40,000 bases of DNA from an uncultured Lachnospiraceae bacterium (GTDB taxonomy: Bacteria > Bacillota > Clostridia > Lachnospirales > Lachnospiraceae). The stretch's first letter is position 1, and the number at the start of each line of letters is the position of its first letter. The notes beneath the pieces are model-generated. The model did no database searches and was not told where the DNA came from. It saw nothing but the letters and a program-made list of their open reading frames with translations. The position numbers and the translations under genes were made by a program. Below, in pieces: positions 1 to 7,888 of the stretch. The DNA lies in NCBI GenBank assembly GCA_947164605.1, contig CAMUXE010000018.1, positions 1 through 40,000 on the forward strand. Reading direction: 5' to 3'.

Positions 1-2
1 AA

Positions 3-1052
3 GCCAAGAAAGGAGTACTGGAGCAAAAGAAAAAGAATCTATGTGATAGAAGCAAAGAATTACAAAAACAGGAAAAATTTTATAACAATGTATGTTTGGC
101 TAGCCTTGGTGTGATATCTATAGGCCTCACTCCGGTTGCAGCACCAGCAATTGCTGGTTCATACGGAGATGTTATTGTAAGCTTTGCGGGCACGGCCATA
201 GCATCTTCAGGTGCCATGGGTGTGATAAATCACACTAGCAATATCATAGAGTCTGAAACCGGTGTAAATCCTGTAAAGGATTATATATATCAGGGAAATG
301 AAGACGCATACAACGAAGATACAGCTTTGATAGATTCCGTCAATATGTTTAGTGCATTGACTGGAATTTCAGCTTTAAGTGCCCAAAGTAATAGATTTGC
401 ACAGAGTGTCACACAAAACAAGCAGAAGGCTAAAGCGGTTGAAGCAGAGGCGGAAAATGTAACTGAGTACAACAGCCGTATAATAGAAGCACAGGAAGAA
501 AGCTTTAGACCTGGAAGAGAAAGCGTTACTGCAGTTCAGGAAGCAAGCCAGAGTGCATCAACTGCTGTTGAAAAGAGTAATTTAAATTATGGATCAATAA
601 GCAGCCATAATGAATATAAGATTTCAAAGGCTTCAGATCCTAAGGTAAAGCTAGCTGTAGGTGCTGATGGGAATCTTGAAGGAGCGAAAACACCGGTAGT
701 AAGAGGTGGAGCGACTGGGAGTGGAGGAAGCGCTGCATATAAGGGTGGAAGTAATACCAAGCACTATTTACATAGACCATATATAAGAAAGGGGACAATA
801 GATGGCGTAAATGCTAATACTAAAGTTAATTATAAAACTGGACAGATTTATGACAGTATAAGTGGTAAATGGGTTGACCCGTCAAATGTTGAATTGGGGC
901 ATAAACAAGGTTATGAGTTTTGGCGTATGAGAGATTGGGCTGAATCTCAAGGGATGACACAAGCGGAGTTTAATGATTTTATGAATAATCCTGATTTCTA
1001 TGGATGGCAAGATATTTCAAGTAATAGAAGTCACGCTTATGAGCAACATTAG
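3..1052 (+). CDS. C-terminal part of a polymorphic toxin with GH-E nuclease domain (5' end outside window)
   Basis: The reading frame is open to the left edge, so the gene starts outside the window. What is visible is a charged Lys/Gln-rich stretch, a hydrophobic Gly/Ala segment (about residues 35-75 of the visible part), an Ala/Glu-rich linker, a Gly/Ser-rich hinge near 700-740, and a compact C-terminal domain. That domain has RPYIRKGTIDGV, then ELGHKQGYEFWRMRD, GMTQAEFNDFMNNP and NRSHAYE. These match my recollection of the GH-E branch of the HNH/Endo VII nucleases, named for conserved Gly-His-Glu residues, so DNA or RNA cleavage in a rival cell is expected. The delivery domain (LXG, Rhs or WXG type) is not visible. 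The next gene overlaps its stop by 14 bp, as toxin-immunity pairs often do. The nuclease family is fairly sure; the delivery route is unknown. Confidence 0.85.
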   Translation, partial: AKKGVLEQKKKNLCDRSKELQKQEKFYNNVCLASLGVISIGLTPVAAPAIAGSYGDVIVSFAGTAIASSGAMGVINHTSNIIESETGVNPVKDYIYQGNEDAYNEDTALIDSVNMFSALTGISALSAQSNRFAQSVTQNKQKAKAVEAEAENVTEYNSRIIEAQEESFRPGRESVTAVQEASQSASTAVEKSNLNYGSISSHNEYKISKASDPKVKLAVGADGNLEGAKTPVVRGGATGSGGSAAYKGGSNTKHYLHRPYIRKGTIDGVNANTKVNYKTGQIYDSISGKWVDPSNVELGHKQGYEFWRMRDWAESQGMTQAEFNDFMNNPDFYGWQDISSNRSHAYEQH

Positions 1053-1491
1053 AATAAGATATAAAGATGAGGAATATAGTATGAAAGATAGGCTTAATAG
1101 AGATGAAATATTTTATAGAATTGCAGATATAAACATTCCTATGAAAGAAAAAAAAGATGATGTTCTTGAAGCAATGAAAGGTATAAAAAATCCAAACTTT
1201 CAAGATTTGAATGGAACATCATATTTACATATGGCATGTCAAACTCATTGTATTGAGTCAGTAAAGATATTGTTAGAATTGGGTGCTAATCCGAATATAA
1301 ATGATAATAGAGGTTTTTCTCCTATAACATATGCACTTGGGAGTATAAATAATTCTAATGGTGATATATTAAGTTTAATGTTGCAATATGGATTGGATTT
1401 AAAGAAAATGGAGGGCAATCAAACATTAAAAGAATGGATAGAAATGTTTGATGATGAAGAATTAAACGAAATAATAAGAAACGATCAGTAA
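1039..1491 (+). CDS. Ankyrin-repeat protein, probable immunity protein for the GH-E toxin
   Basis: This is a protein of about 150 residues starting at the ATG that overlaps the toxin stop codon (reading MSNIRIRY). An earlier in-frame start near 1000 lies inside the toxin domain and is less likely. The middle contains an ankyrin-type repeat: GTSYLHMACQ, then ESVKILLELGANPNIND, then RGFSPITYAL, followed by a more degenerate second unit ending LMLQYGLDL. There is no signal peptide or membrane segment, so it should be cytosolic. Ankyrin-repeat proteins are an established class of immunity proteins for nuclease toxins of polymorphic systems. The 14-bp overlap suggests translational coupling, which would ensure the antidote is made whenever the toxin is. 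Function rests on context, and direct binding to the nuclease is inference. Confidence 0.8.
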   Translation: MSNIRIRYKDEEYSMKDRLNRDEIFYRIADINIPMKEKKDDVLEAMKGIKNPNFQDLNGTSYLHMACQTHCIESVKILLELGANPNINDNRGFSPITYALGSINNSNGDILSLMLQYGLDLKKMEGNQTLKEWIEMFDDEELNEIIRNDQ

Positions 1492-1774
1492 TTATTTATG
1501 ATTGTCAATACTTTAGCACCACCAACTCCCTCCCCTCAAATCCAACAAAAGTAAATTCAACCACCATCCCGAACCCGAATCGACTCTCGGCTGTGCCGAT
1601 TAAACTCGATGAAGGTGAGGGTAGCGAGTTACGGTAGTAACGAGCAAGAAATAGCAGTTTTAGCCCCAGTTGGGAATACTTAAGTAAAACTGAATAATGA
1701 ATCTTCAGTTTAGTTCCATTAAGCTGATATGAGAGCACTCTTAACAAAATTGTTTTGTTAGGAGTGTTTTGCTT
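1492..1774 (+). other. Hairpin-rich leader upstream of rep, possible replication origin remnant
   Basis: This 283-bp stretch has no convincing gene. It contains several inverted repeats: TCGGC/GCCGA at 1587-1599, AACTCG/CGAGTT at 1603-1630, GTTAC/GTAAC at 1628-1641, AAACTGAA/TTCAGTTT at 1687-1711, and a long hairpin at 1736-1766 listed separately. Base composition is less AT-rich than the flanking immunity gene. Clustered hairpins just upstream of a rolling-circle Rep gene are what one would expect of a double-strand or single-strand origin, but I see no recognisable nick-site consensus. Origin function is inference. Confidence 0.4.
1736..1766 (+). promoter_or_regulatory. 14-bp hairpin burying the rep ribosome binding site
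   Basis: CACTCTTAACAAAA (1736-1749) pairs with TTTTGTTAGGAGTG (1753-1766) across a 3-base loop, with a single G-U wobble. The right arm contains GGAG, the only good Shine-Dalgarno for the ATG at 1775, so the stem would block ribosome access when folded. It is not followed by a run of T, which argues against a simple terminator. Translational control of Rep copy number is a plausible role, inferred from position. Confidence 0.55.
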
Positions 1775-2422
1775 ATGACCAAAATTCATTCTATTAACTC
1801 GACTCAGCTTTATATCGCTCAGAATGCCGAGGTATCGCTTAAGTTAGTAGGTAACACTGCACAGGTTACTTTTACTGCTGGTAAAAACAGGAAGTGTCCT
1901 ATTAAAAATCTATCAAAGGATGAGTTCGTGGATTTATCGACTGGAGAGGTGAAAAAACGTCGACATTCAGAAAATCGTTTTCAGTCACCAAAAAGTGTTA
2001 GAAAAAGTATAAATTCTCTTATGGATTTGATTCGTTGCAATGCAACAAATCCTAATAACTGTAAGTGGATTACCTTGACATACAAAGAAGAAATGACAGA
2101 TTGTAAGAGAGTATTCAAAGACAATAAAGCTTTTCTTCGTAAGCTCCGCAGTTATCTGAGAAAACAAAAGATGTCAGAGTCAAAGACAGAGTTTAAGTTT
2201 ATCGCAGTTGCTGAACCTCAAGGTGAGAATCATGGTAACGCATGGCATATTCACCTACTTCTGATATTTGATTCGAAAGCTCCTTTTATAAGTAATCAAG
2301 ATATCGCTGATTTGTGGGGCTATGGTATGACAGATACGCATAAAGTATATGATGCAGATTCACCTCATATTTTTAAGGATATAAGTTTAGTTTCCTTTTT
2401 TCTTTTGCTGATGAGCAATTAA
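1775..2422 (+). pseudogene. Truncated rolling-circle replication initiator (Rep, HUH family)
   Basis: The start is ATG 1775, with GGAG about ten bases upstream. The N-terminal two thirds looks like a Firmicutes rolling-circle Rep: KWITLTYKEEMTD, then IAVAEPQGENHGNAWHIHLLLIF, where HIH is the metal-binding HUH motif, then a NQDIADLWGYG segment. After about residue 200 the protein stops resembling Rep. The last residues (SLVSFFLLLMSN) are simply the antisense of the neighbouring dehydrogenase 3' end, entered near 2385. The catalytic tyrosine region that should follow the HUH motif is absent, so nicking and ligation should fail. It is best read as the remnant of an integrated plasmid or mobile element. 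It could still be translated into a DNA-binding fragment, but nothing shows that. Confidence 0.75.
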
Positions 2423-3145
2423 TTTAAGGGCTTTCATGCGAGGGAGCTTGTCAGAAAATGAAACGGCTGCTTTCATATAATTTGTAGGAATTATGATGAG
2501 CTTTCCTTTTGACATACCTTTAAGGGCACTCTTTACGCATGCTTCAGGGCTGATGCCGTCAAGTGAGAAAGATACACCGGCTGTGTTGTTGAAATTTGTG
2601 TCAACAGGGCCAGGACAGAGGGCTGAAATGTGTACCTTGCTCTTTGCCTCTTTTAATTCTTCACTTATGGCACTGGTCAGGCTTACAACATATGATTTTG
2701 TTGCGTAATAAGTTGCCATGAAAGGGCCGCCAGGAAGTAGGCCAGCGCTTGATGCCACATTAAGTATGTAACCTTGATCATGAGCTTTCATATCTTTGAG
2801 CACAGATTTAGTTAAGATGTGAAGAGCACGGATATTAACATGAATCATATCTAAGTCTTTGTTTAAGTCAGTCTCGTCAAATACTCCTAAATCGCCAAAA
2901 CCAGCATTGTTGATAAAGAGATGAATTTTATATGTTGAAAGTCTATGGGATAGCTCAATCACTGAGTCTAAATCTGACAAATCACAAGGGATAATTTCAA
3001 CATTTGTATTTAATTCCTTCTTTAACTCTTCAAGAGCGATTGTATTTCTGGATATAAGAATAAGGTCGAAACCTCTGCTGCTTAGTTGTTTGGCAAATTC
3101 ACGACCTATGCCGGAACTTGCGCCTGTTATGCAAGCTAATTTCAT
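2387..3145 (-). CDS. Short-chain dehydrogenase/reductase (SDR family)
   Basis: This is a complete 252-residue classical SDR. The N-terminal dinucleotide-binding motif TGASSGIG is at residues 7-14, followed by NNAG near residue 80, a catalytic Ser in NVASSAG, and the YYATK motif (Tyr-x-x-x-Lys). CPGPVDT follows the active site as usual for the family. The Arg pair near the first helix and the residue after strand 2 (SRN) suggest NADPH preference. The substrate cannot be told from sequence; similar proteins are annotated as general oxidoreductases or DltE-like dehydrogenases. The ribosome site AAAGGAG lies upstream of the start at 3145. Its last 36 bases overlap the broken Rep frame on the opposite strand, marking the junction between accessory DNA and ordinary chromosome. 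Confidence 0.88.
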   Translation of the reverse strand: MKLACITGASSGIGREFAKQLSSRGFDLILISRNTIALEELKKELNTNVEIIPCDLSDLDSVIELSHRLSTYKIHLFINNAGFGDLGVFDETDLNKDLDMIHVNIRALHILTKSVLKDMKAHDQGYILNVASSAGLLPGGPFMATYYATKSYVVSLTSAISEELKEAKSKVHISALCPGPVDTNFNNTAGVSFSLDGISPEACVKSALKGMSKGKLIIIPTNYMKAAVSFSDKLPRMKALKLIAHQQKKKGN

Positions 3146-3166
3146 AAAAAAACTCCTTTCAAAACC

Positions 3167-3193
3167 TTGCCTATTACAAAAGTAGTGTATAAT
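3167..3193 (+). promoter_or_regulatory. Candidate sigma-A promoter for the small membrane protein
   Basis: TTGCCT (3167-3172) is followed by TATAAT (3188-3193) with a 15-base spacer, slightly short. The -10 box is perfect and sits about 45 bases ahead of the start at 3238, in the divergent gap shared with the minus-strand dehydrogenase. Confidence 0.45.
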
Positions 3194-3237
3194 AATAAAT
3201 GTTTGATTACAAGCATTAAGCAGGAAGGAAGATGATT

Positions 3238-3819
3238 ATGTTTGAAGAGGACAGATTTATATGTAAAACAGTATTTGACATAAATAAGATTAAAGATATT
3301 ATGAGAGCGAAAAATTATGGGGATAAGGACTATATGAAAAAGAAAATCACTTTTAACGGTGGTGGTTTGGTCCTTTTACTTACTGCTTTTAGTATGATGG
3401 CTAGAAATATGACAGGAGATTTAAGAGTTAATACCTTGATAACACTGCTTCTTGCGGCTGTTGGAACTTACTTGCTGTATTTTGGCATGAAAAAAATGGA
3501 TATTAAAGATTTGGATGAGCTTGAGAAAAATTATGCTGAATCATTGGGGAAGGTTTATAAGTACTATTTGGGCGAAAATACGCTTGATGTTATGATTGAA
3601 GTGGAAAGTAAGGCTGAAAATGCGGGTGCTGAAATAACAGAAGGCTTTGATTTATCGATTCCTTATGATCAGGTGGCTTATACAAGAGAGGATGCCTTAA
3701 ATTTCTTTTGCTTTATAGATGAGAAAAATTGTTTTATTCTTGATAAGAAAGAAATTAATAAGGAAAATTTTAAGCAGTTAAAAAATTGCCTGCAAAAGGA
3801 TATTAAGTGTCCGTCATAG
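3238..3819 (+). CDS. Small two-helix membrane protein, function unknown
   Basis: The protein has about 193 residues. Two ATGs are six bases apart (3232 and 3238). The second sits at better spacing from the purine-rich AAGGAAG at 3225-3231 and is preferred. The layout is a cytoplasmic N-terminus, two hydrophobic helices (around residues 38-55 and 65-83: GGLVLLLTAFSMM and TLITLLLAAVGTYLLYFG), then a soluble C-terminal domain of about 110 residues ending in a lysine-rich stretch. This architecture resembles YcxB-like proteins, where a PH-like domain follows a helical hairpin, but the match is by layout only. It has its own promoter and no obvious partner. I do not recognise its function. Confidence 0.75.
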   Translation: MFEEDRFICKTVFDINKIKDIMRAKNYGDKDYMKKKITFNGGGLVLLLTAFSMMARNMTGDLRVNTLITLLLAAVGTYLLYFGMKKMDIKDLDELEKNYAESLGKVYKYYLGENTLDVMIEVESKAENAGAEITEGFDLSIPYDQVAYTREDALNFFCFIDEKNCFILDKKEINKENFKQLKNCLQKDIKCPS

Positions 3820-3820
3820 A

Positions 3821-3849
3821 TTGACAAATGTCCACGAATGATAGATAAT
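3821..3849 (+). promoter_or_regulatory. Strong sigma-A promoter for citrate synthase-aroA
   Basis: A perfect -35 TTGACA (3821-3826), a 17-base spacer and a -10 GATAAT (3844-3849, five of six) form a near-consensus housekeeping promoter. The start of transcription would fall near 3856, leaving a leader of about 38 bases before ATG 3894. No operator or hairpin is evident in that leader. Confidence 0.78.
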
Positions 3850-3893
3850 ACTTAAGTTGCCAAGGATACTGGAAAAGAAACGGAGGAATGTCA

Positions 3894-5279
3894 ATGGATA
3901 ATATTGAGATGATGGAACTGACCACAGTAGAAAAAAGTGCATTTGATGATTTGGTCAAAGAGGCAATGAGGTCAGGCTCAATTGATCAAAGTCTCTATGC
4001 AGAATATGATGTAAAAAGAGGACTCCGTGATAGTAATGGTAACGGTGTACTTACAGGTCTTACTGAAATATCAGATGTTACCGGTACTCATGTCGTCAAT
4101 GGTAGAAAGATTCCTGTAGATGGCGAGTTATATTTTCAGGGATATAATGTTGCTGAGATGATAGAAGGTTTCGGTGATACAAAATATAGATACGAGGAAA
4201 TTGCATATCTCTTGCTATTTGGTAAGCTTCCTACTAAGGAGCAGCGCAAGAATTTTATACATATATTGACCGATTTGGAAGAGCTGTCTGGAGCCTTCAT
4301 CAGAGATGTAATTATGAAGGCAACTAGTGCGAATTTGATGAATACACTGATGAAGAGTATTTTGAGTCTTTATTCTTATGATGAGAACCCGGATGATATC
4401 TCAGTTCCGAATGTTTTGAGACAGTCTCTTCAGTTGATTGCCAAGATGCCTTTGATTTCAGTATATGGATATCAGGCATACCGTCACTATAAGCTTGACG
4501 GAACACTTATGATTAAGAATCCAAGAAAAGATTATTCTATAGCAGAGAATCTTTTGTATATGATGAGAGATGATGGCCAGTTTACAGAGCTTGAGGCTAA
4601 AGTTCTTGATATTTGCCTTATTCTTCACGCTGAGCACGGTGGTGGAAATAACTCTACTTTTACATCTCACGTTGTAACATCTTCTGGAACAGATACATAT
4701 TCAGCAATTGCAGCTTCAGTTGCTTCTCTTAAGGGACCTAAGCACGGTGGTGCTAACTTGAAGGTTCAGAATATGTTTGCCGATATAATGGCAAATGTTA
4801 AGGATTGGACTAACAAAGATGAAGTTAATGAATATCTGACAAAGATAATTAACAAAGAAGCATTTGACAAGGCTGGACTTATATATGGTATGGGCCATGC
4901 GGTATATACCCTCTCTGATCCTAGAGCGGTTATAATTAAAAAATTTGCTAAGGAGTTGTCAAAAGAGAAGGGTATGGAAGAAACATTTGACCTGTATGAG
5001 CTTGTTGAGAAGGAGGCACCAGCAATTATCATGGCTAAGCATCAGATGTTTAAGCCTGTATGTGCTAATGTTGACTTCTATTCAGGTTTTGTTTACTCTA
5101 TGCTTGGAATTCCTGAAGAGCTCTTTACACCTATGTTTGCCACTGCGAGAATTACTGGTTGGTGCGCACACAGACTTGAGGAGTTAGTTAATGCTGGAAA
5201 GATTATCAGACCAGCTTACAAATATGTGGGCCATCACAGACCATACTGTGATGCAGATCACAGAGATAATCAGCAGTAA
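3894..5279 (+). CDS. gltA: Citrate synthase
   Basis: The enzyme condenses acetyl-CoA with oxaloacetate to citrate. Length is 461 residues from ATG 3894; the ATG six bases earlier touches the GGAGG at 3882-3886 and is too close. The family's active-site elements are present: the first catalytic His in HAEHGGGNNSTFTSHVV, the second in GMGHAVYTLSDPRA, and the Asp in NVDFYSGFVYSMLGIP. KGPKHGGAN and the C-terminal YVGHHRPY are also typical of this long clostridial form. It lies behind a strong promoter and 30 bp ahead of aroA, so the two are probably co-transcribed. With the aconitase-like hydratase at 29477 it could feed 2-oxoglutarate and glutamate synthesis. No isocitrate dehydrogenase is in the window. 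Confidence 0.95.
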   Translation: MDNIEMMELTTVEKSAFDDLVKEAMRSGSIDQSLYAEYDVKRGLRDSNGNGVLTGLTEISDVTGTHVVNGRKIPVDGELYFQGYNVAEMIEGFGDTKYRYEEIAYLLLFGKLPTKEQRKNFIHILTDLEELSGAFIRDVIMKATSANLMNTLMKSILSLYSYDENPDDISVPNVLRQSLQLIAKMPLISVYGYQAYRHYKLDGTLMIKNPRKDYSIAENLLYMMRDDGQFTELEAKVLDICLILHAEHGGGNNSTFTSHVVTSSGTDTYSAIAASVASLKGPKHGGANLKVQNMFADIMANVKDWTNKDEVNEYLTKIINKEAFDKAGLIYGMGHAVYTLSDPRAVIIKKFAKELSKEKGMEETFDLYELVEKEAPAIIMAKHQMFKPVCANVDFYSGFVYSMLGIPEELFTPMFATARITGWCAHRLEELVNAGKIIRPAYKYVGHHRPYCDADHRDNQQ

Positions 5280-5309
5280 GATTCAAAATTATTGTTAAAA
5301 AGGAGTAAT

Positions 5310-6599
5310 ATGTCACAGTACGAAGTTAAAACACTTGATCATCCGATTGATGCGGTCGTTGAGGTTCCAGGTTCTAAGTCTATCACTAATCGTGCTCTTT
5401 TTATGGCAGCAATGTCAAAGAGTGGTTGTGAGCTTAATGGACTTGCATTTAGCGATGATTCAAGATATTTTTTGAATTGTTTAATTTCGCTGGGCTTTGT
5501 TATCGAGGTAAATGAGGTAGATAAGTATGCTAGGATCGAGGGATATGGCGGACAGATTCCTAAGATTTCAGCTACTATTAATGTAGGTAGCGCAGGCACG
5601 GGAGCTAGATTCCTGACTGCGCTTCTTGCGGCTTCCGATGGTGAGTACGTAATTGAGGCCTCTGAGCAGATGAAGAAGAGACCTATGAAAGCACTTTTTG
5701 ATGCCTTGATTGAGCTCGGCGCTGAATTTGATTTCCTAGAGAAGGAAGGTCATCTGCCTGTAAGGGTTAGAGGAGCTTATCATGGCGGACGCACGGCAAA
5801 TGCTGAGGTTCACATAGACATCAGTGAAAGTACCCAGTTCCTGAGCGCCCTTATGATGATTGCACCAGTCCTGAAGGAAGGTCTCACAATTAAGATTACA
5901 AGCAAGAAGACAAACGGCTCGTATATTGAGATTACAAAGCATATGATGGCCCAGTTTGGCTGCCATGTAGAGCACGATGGAAATATTATCAGGATTGGTA
6001 AGCAGGACAAATACGTTGCTGATTCATATCAGATTGAGCCGGATGTGTCAGGTGCTTGCTACTTTTATGCGGCAGCGGCTCTGCTCGGTGGTAGTGTCAC
6101 TGTTCTTAATGTTCACGGCAATTCTATGCAGGGCGATTATAGATTTATAGATCTTTTGTCTAAGATGGGCTGCTCTTATGTTGAAAAAGCAGAGGGTATC
6201 TGCCTTACGGGACCAAAGGATGGAATTCTTCACGGAATTGATATTGATATGAATGATTTTTCAGATCAGTCAATGACTTTGGCTGCTATTGCCCCTTTTG
6301 CAGATTCAGACACTTATATCAGAAACATAGGTCACATAAGACTTCAGGAGTCAGATAGAATCAAGGCTATAGTTACTGAACTTAGAAAGCTCGGGATAAA
6401 TGTGGAGGAAGAGGAGGATGCGATTAAAATTCATCACGGACTTCCTCACGCAGCTACTGTGGATACTTACGACGACCACCGCATGGCCATGGCATTTGCC
6501 CTGATTGGACTTAAAGTGGATGGAATAGTAATTGATAATTATATGTGCTGTAGAAAAACTTTCGAAAATTATTTCGATGTTTTAGAAGGCCTTTATTGA
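5310..6599 (+). CDS. aroA: 3-phosphoshikimate 1-carboxyvinyltransferase (EPSP synthase)
   Basis: The enzyme joins phosphoenolpyruvate to shikimate-3-phosphate in the shikimate pathway. Length is 429 residues from ATG 5310, with AAGGAG five bases upstream; a TTG at 5292 is in frame but has no ribosome site. Family motifs are clear: PGSKSITNRALFMAA at the N-terminus, NVGSAGTGARFLTALLA near residue 90, ESTQFLSALM, DVSGACYFYAAAALLG, and YDDHRMAMAFALIGL with CRKTFENYF at the C-terminus. The GSAGTGARF motif corresponds to the usual LGNAGTAMR region, with Gly where the glyphosate-sensitive class I enzyme has a different context, so it looks like a divergent type. No other shikimate genes are nearby, so the pathway is not clustered here. 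Confidence 0.93.
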   Translation: MSQYEVKTLDHPIDAVVEVPGSKSITNRALFMAAMSKSGCELNGLAFSDDSRYFLNCLISLGFVIEVNEVDKYARIEGYGGQIPKISATINVGSAGTGARFLTALLAASDGEYVIEASEQMKKRPMKALFDALIELGAEFDFLEKEGHLPVRVRGAYHGGRTANAEVHIDISESTQFLSALMMIAPVLKEGLTIKITSKKTNGSYIEITKHMMAQFGCHVEHDGNIIRIGKQDKYVADSYQIEPDVSGACYFYAAAALLGGSVTVLNVHGNSMQGDYRFIDLLSKMGCSYVEKAEGICLTGPKDGILHGIDIDMNDFSDQSMTLAAIAPFADSDTYIRNIGHIRLQESDRIKAIVTELRKLGINVEEEEDAIKIHHGLPHAATVDTYDDHRMAMAFALIGLKVDGIVIDNYMCCRKTFENYFDVLEGLY

Positions 6600-6752
6600 T
6601 GATTTTTTGGGAACTGTATATGATTGTATAGAATAGCCTTGAGATTTTCGGGATGTGGGTGGCGCAAAGTCACATCAACAGCCGGATTTGACAAGTGTTA
6701 TATAATACGATTGTATACAGTTTTTGTTTTTTTTAGGAAAGGATGTTAGAAA

Positions 6753-7886
6753 ATGACTAAAGTTGACATTATTTCAGGATTCCTTGGTGCTGGAAAGACT
6801 ACATTGATTGCTAAACTCTTAAAGGAGGCAATTGGCAAGGAACAGGTTGTTCTTATCGAAAATGAATTTGGAGAAATCGGTATAGATGGCGGATTCCTCA
6901 AGGATTCAGGCGTTGAGATTAGAGAGATGAACTCAGGTTGTATCTGTTGTTCACTTGTAGGTGATTTTGGAACTTCTCTTAAGGAGGTTATTGACAAGTA
7001 TCACCCAGATAGAATTATTATTGAGCCTTCAGGAGTTGGCAAGCTTTCTGACGTTATCAAGGCCGTTAAGGATCTTCATATTGAAAATGAGATTGAGCTT
7101 AACAGTGCATCAACAGTAGCTGATGCCAGCAAGGTTAAGGTTTACATGAAGAATTTTGGTGAGTTCTTTGATAACCAGATTGAGCACGCTGGAACTATCA
7201 TTTTGAGCCGTACTCAGAATGTCAGTGAAGACAAGCTTAAGAAGGCTATTGAAATGTTGAAGACTCTCAATGAGAAGGCTCACATTATCACAACTCCTTG
7301 GGATGATCTTGATGGCAAGGTTATCTTAGAGGCTATGGAAAATGTTCCAAACTTGGAGCTTGAGATGTTGGCAGAGGCTGCACAGAAGGCTTATGAGGAG
7401 CATGAGGCAGAGCACCACCATCACCATGATCACGACGATGAGGCAGAGCACGAGCACCACCATGATCACGACGATGATGAGCATGAGCATCACCATCATA
7501 ACCATGATGATGAGGCAGAGCACGAGCACCACCATCATGACCACGAGCACCCAGAAGGCTGCACTTGTGGATGTCACGACCACGATCATGACCACCATCA
7601 CCACCACGCAGATGATGTATTTGACTCGTGGGGTATTGAGACTGCTAACAAATATGAGAAGGCAGAGCTCGAGGAGATTTTAAATAAGCTTGCTAACAGT
7701 GAGGATTACGGACATGTTTTGAGAGCAAAGGGCATGGTTCCTGACGCTAGCGGCAAATGGATGAATTTTGACCTTGTTCCAGAAGAGTACGAGATTCGTG
7801 ACGGTCAGGCTGACTTCACAGGAAGAATCTGCGTAATCGGCGCTGAACTTAAGGTTGATGACTTAAAAGCACTTTTTAGGGAGTAA
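6753..7886 (+). CDS. G3E-family GTPase, COG0523 type, with histidine-rich metal-binding region
   Basis: The protein has 377 residues. Walker A is GFLGAGKTTLIAKLL, the second switch region includes ENEFGEIGIDGGFL, and the CxCC metal site is SGCICCSL; all are diagnostic for COG0523 metallochaperones related to CobW and YciC. Residues about 211-288 form a His/Asp/Glu-rich stretch broken by CTCGCHD, a likely metal reservoir. A CobW-type C-terminal domain follows, including HVLRAKGMVP and WMNFDLVPEEYEI. The base used in GTP recognition is usually in a TKxD-like loop; here the loop reads LSRTQNV. It lies two bases upstream of a second G3E-like gene, so the pair is an operon. Zinc is the likeliest metal by family and His content; cobalt or nickel is possible. 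Confidence 0.9.
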   Translation: MTKVDIISGFLGAGKTTLIAKLLKEAIGKEQVVLIENEFGEIGIDGGFLKDSGVEIREMNSGCICCSLVGDFGTSLKEVIDKYHPDRIIIEPSGVGKLSDVIKAVKDLHIENEIELNSASTVADASKVKVYMKNFGEFFDNQIEHAGTIILSRTQNVSEDKLKKAIEMLKTLNEKAHIITTPWDDLDGKVILEAMENVPNLELEMLAEAAQKAYEEHEAEHHHHHDHDDEAEHEHHHDHDDDEHEHHHHNHDDEAEHEHHHHDHEHPEGCTCGCHDHDHDHHHHHADDVFDSWGIETANKYEKAELEEILNKLANSEDYGHVLRAKGMVPDASGKWMNFDLVPEEYEIRDGQADFTGRICVIGAELKVDDLKALFRE

Positions 7887-7888
7887 TT

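Noticed and set aside
1505-1789. Minus-strand 94-residue frame between the ankyrin gene and rep
   Set aside because: It runs through the hairpin-rich region, has no ribosome site and no recognisable domain.
6640-6690. GGTGGCGCAAAGTCAC resembles the GACGCAAAGCC part of a c-di-GMP-I (GEMM) riboswitch
   Set aside because: The GGCAAACC half, the GAAA-type loop and the expected pairing partner are absent, and the downstream gene is a metal GTPase with no known GEMM link.
6688-6706. TTGACA and TATAAT close together before the COG0523 gene
   Set aside because: They are only seven bases apart, so they cannot be one promoter. TATAAT may still be a -10, but no good -35 is at 16-18 bases.
7326-7683. 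Open frames on both strands across the His-rich segment of the COG0523 gene
   Set aside because: They are products of the repetitive CAC/CAT/GAC codons, giving Met/Thr/Ile- or Val-rich peptides with no ribosome site.
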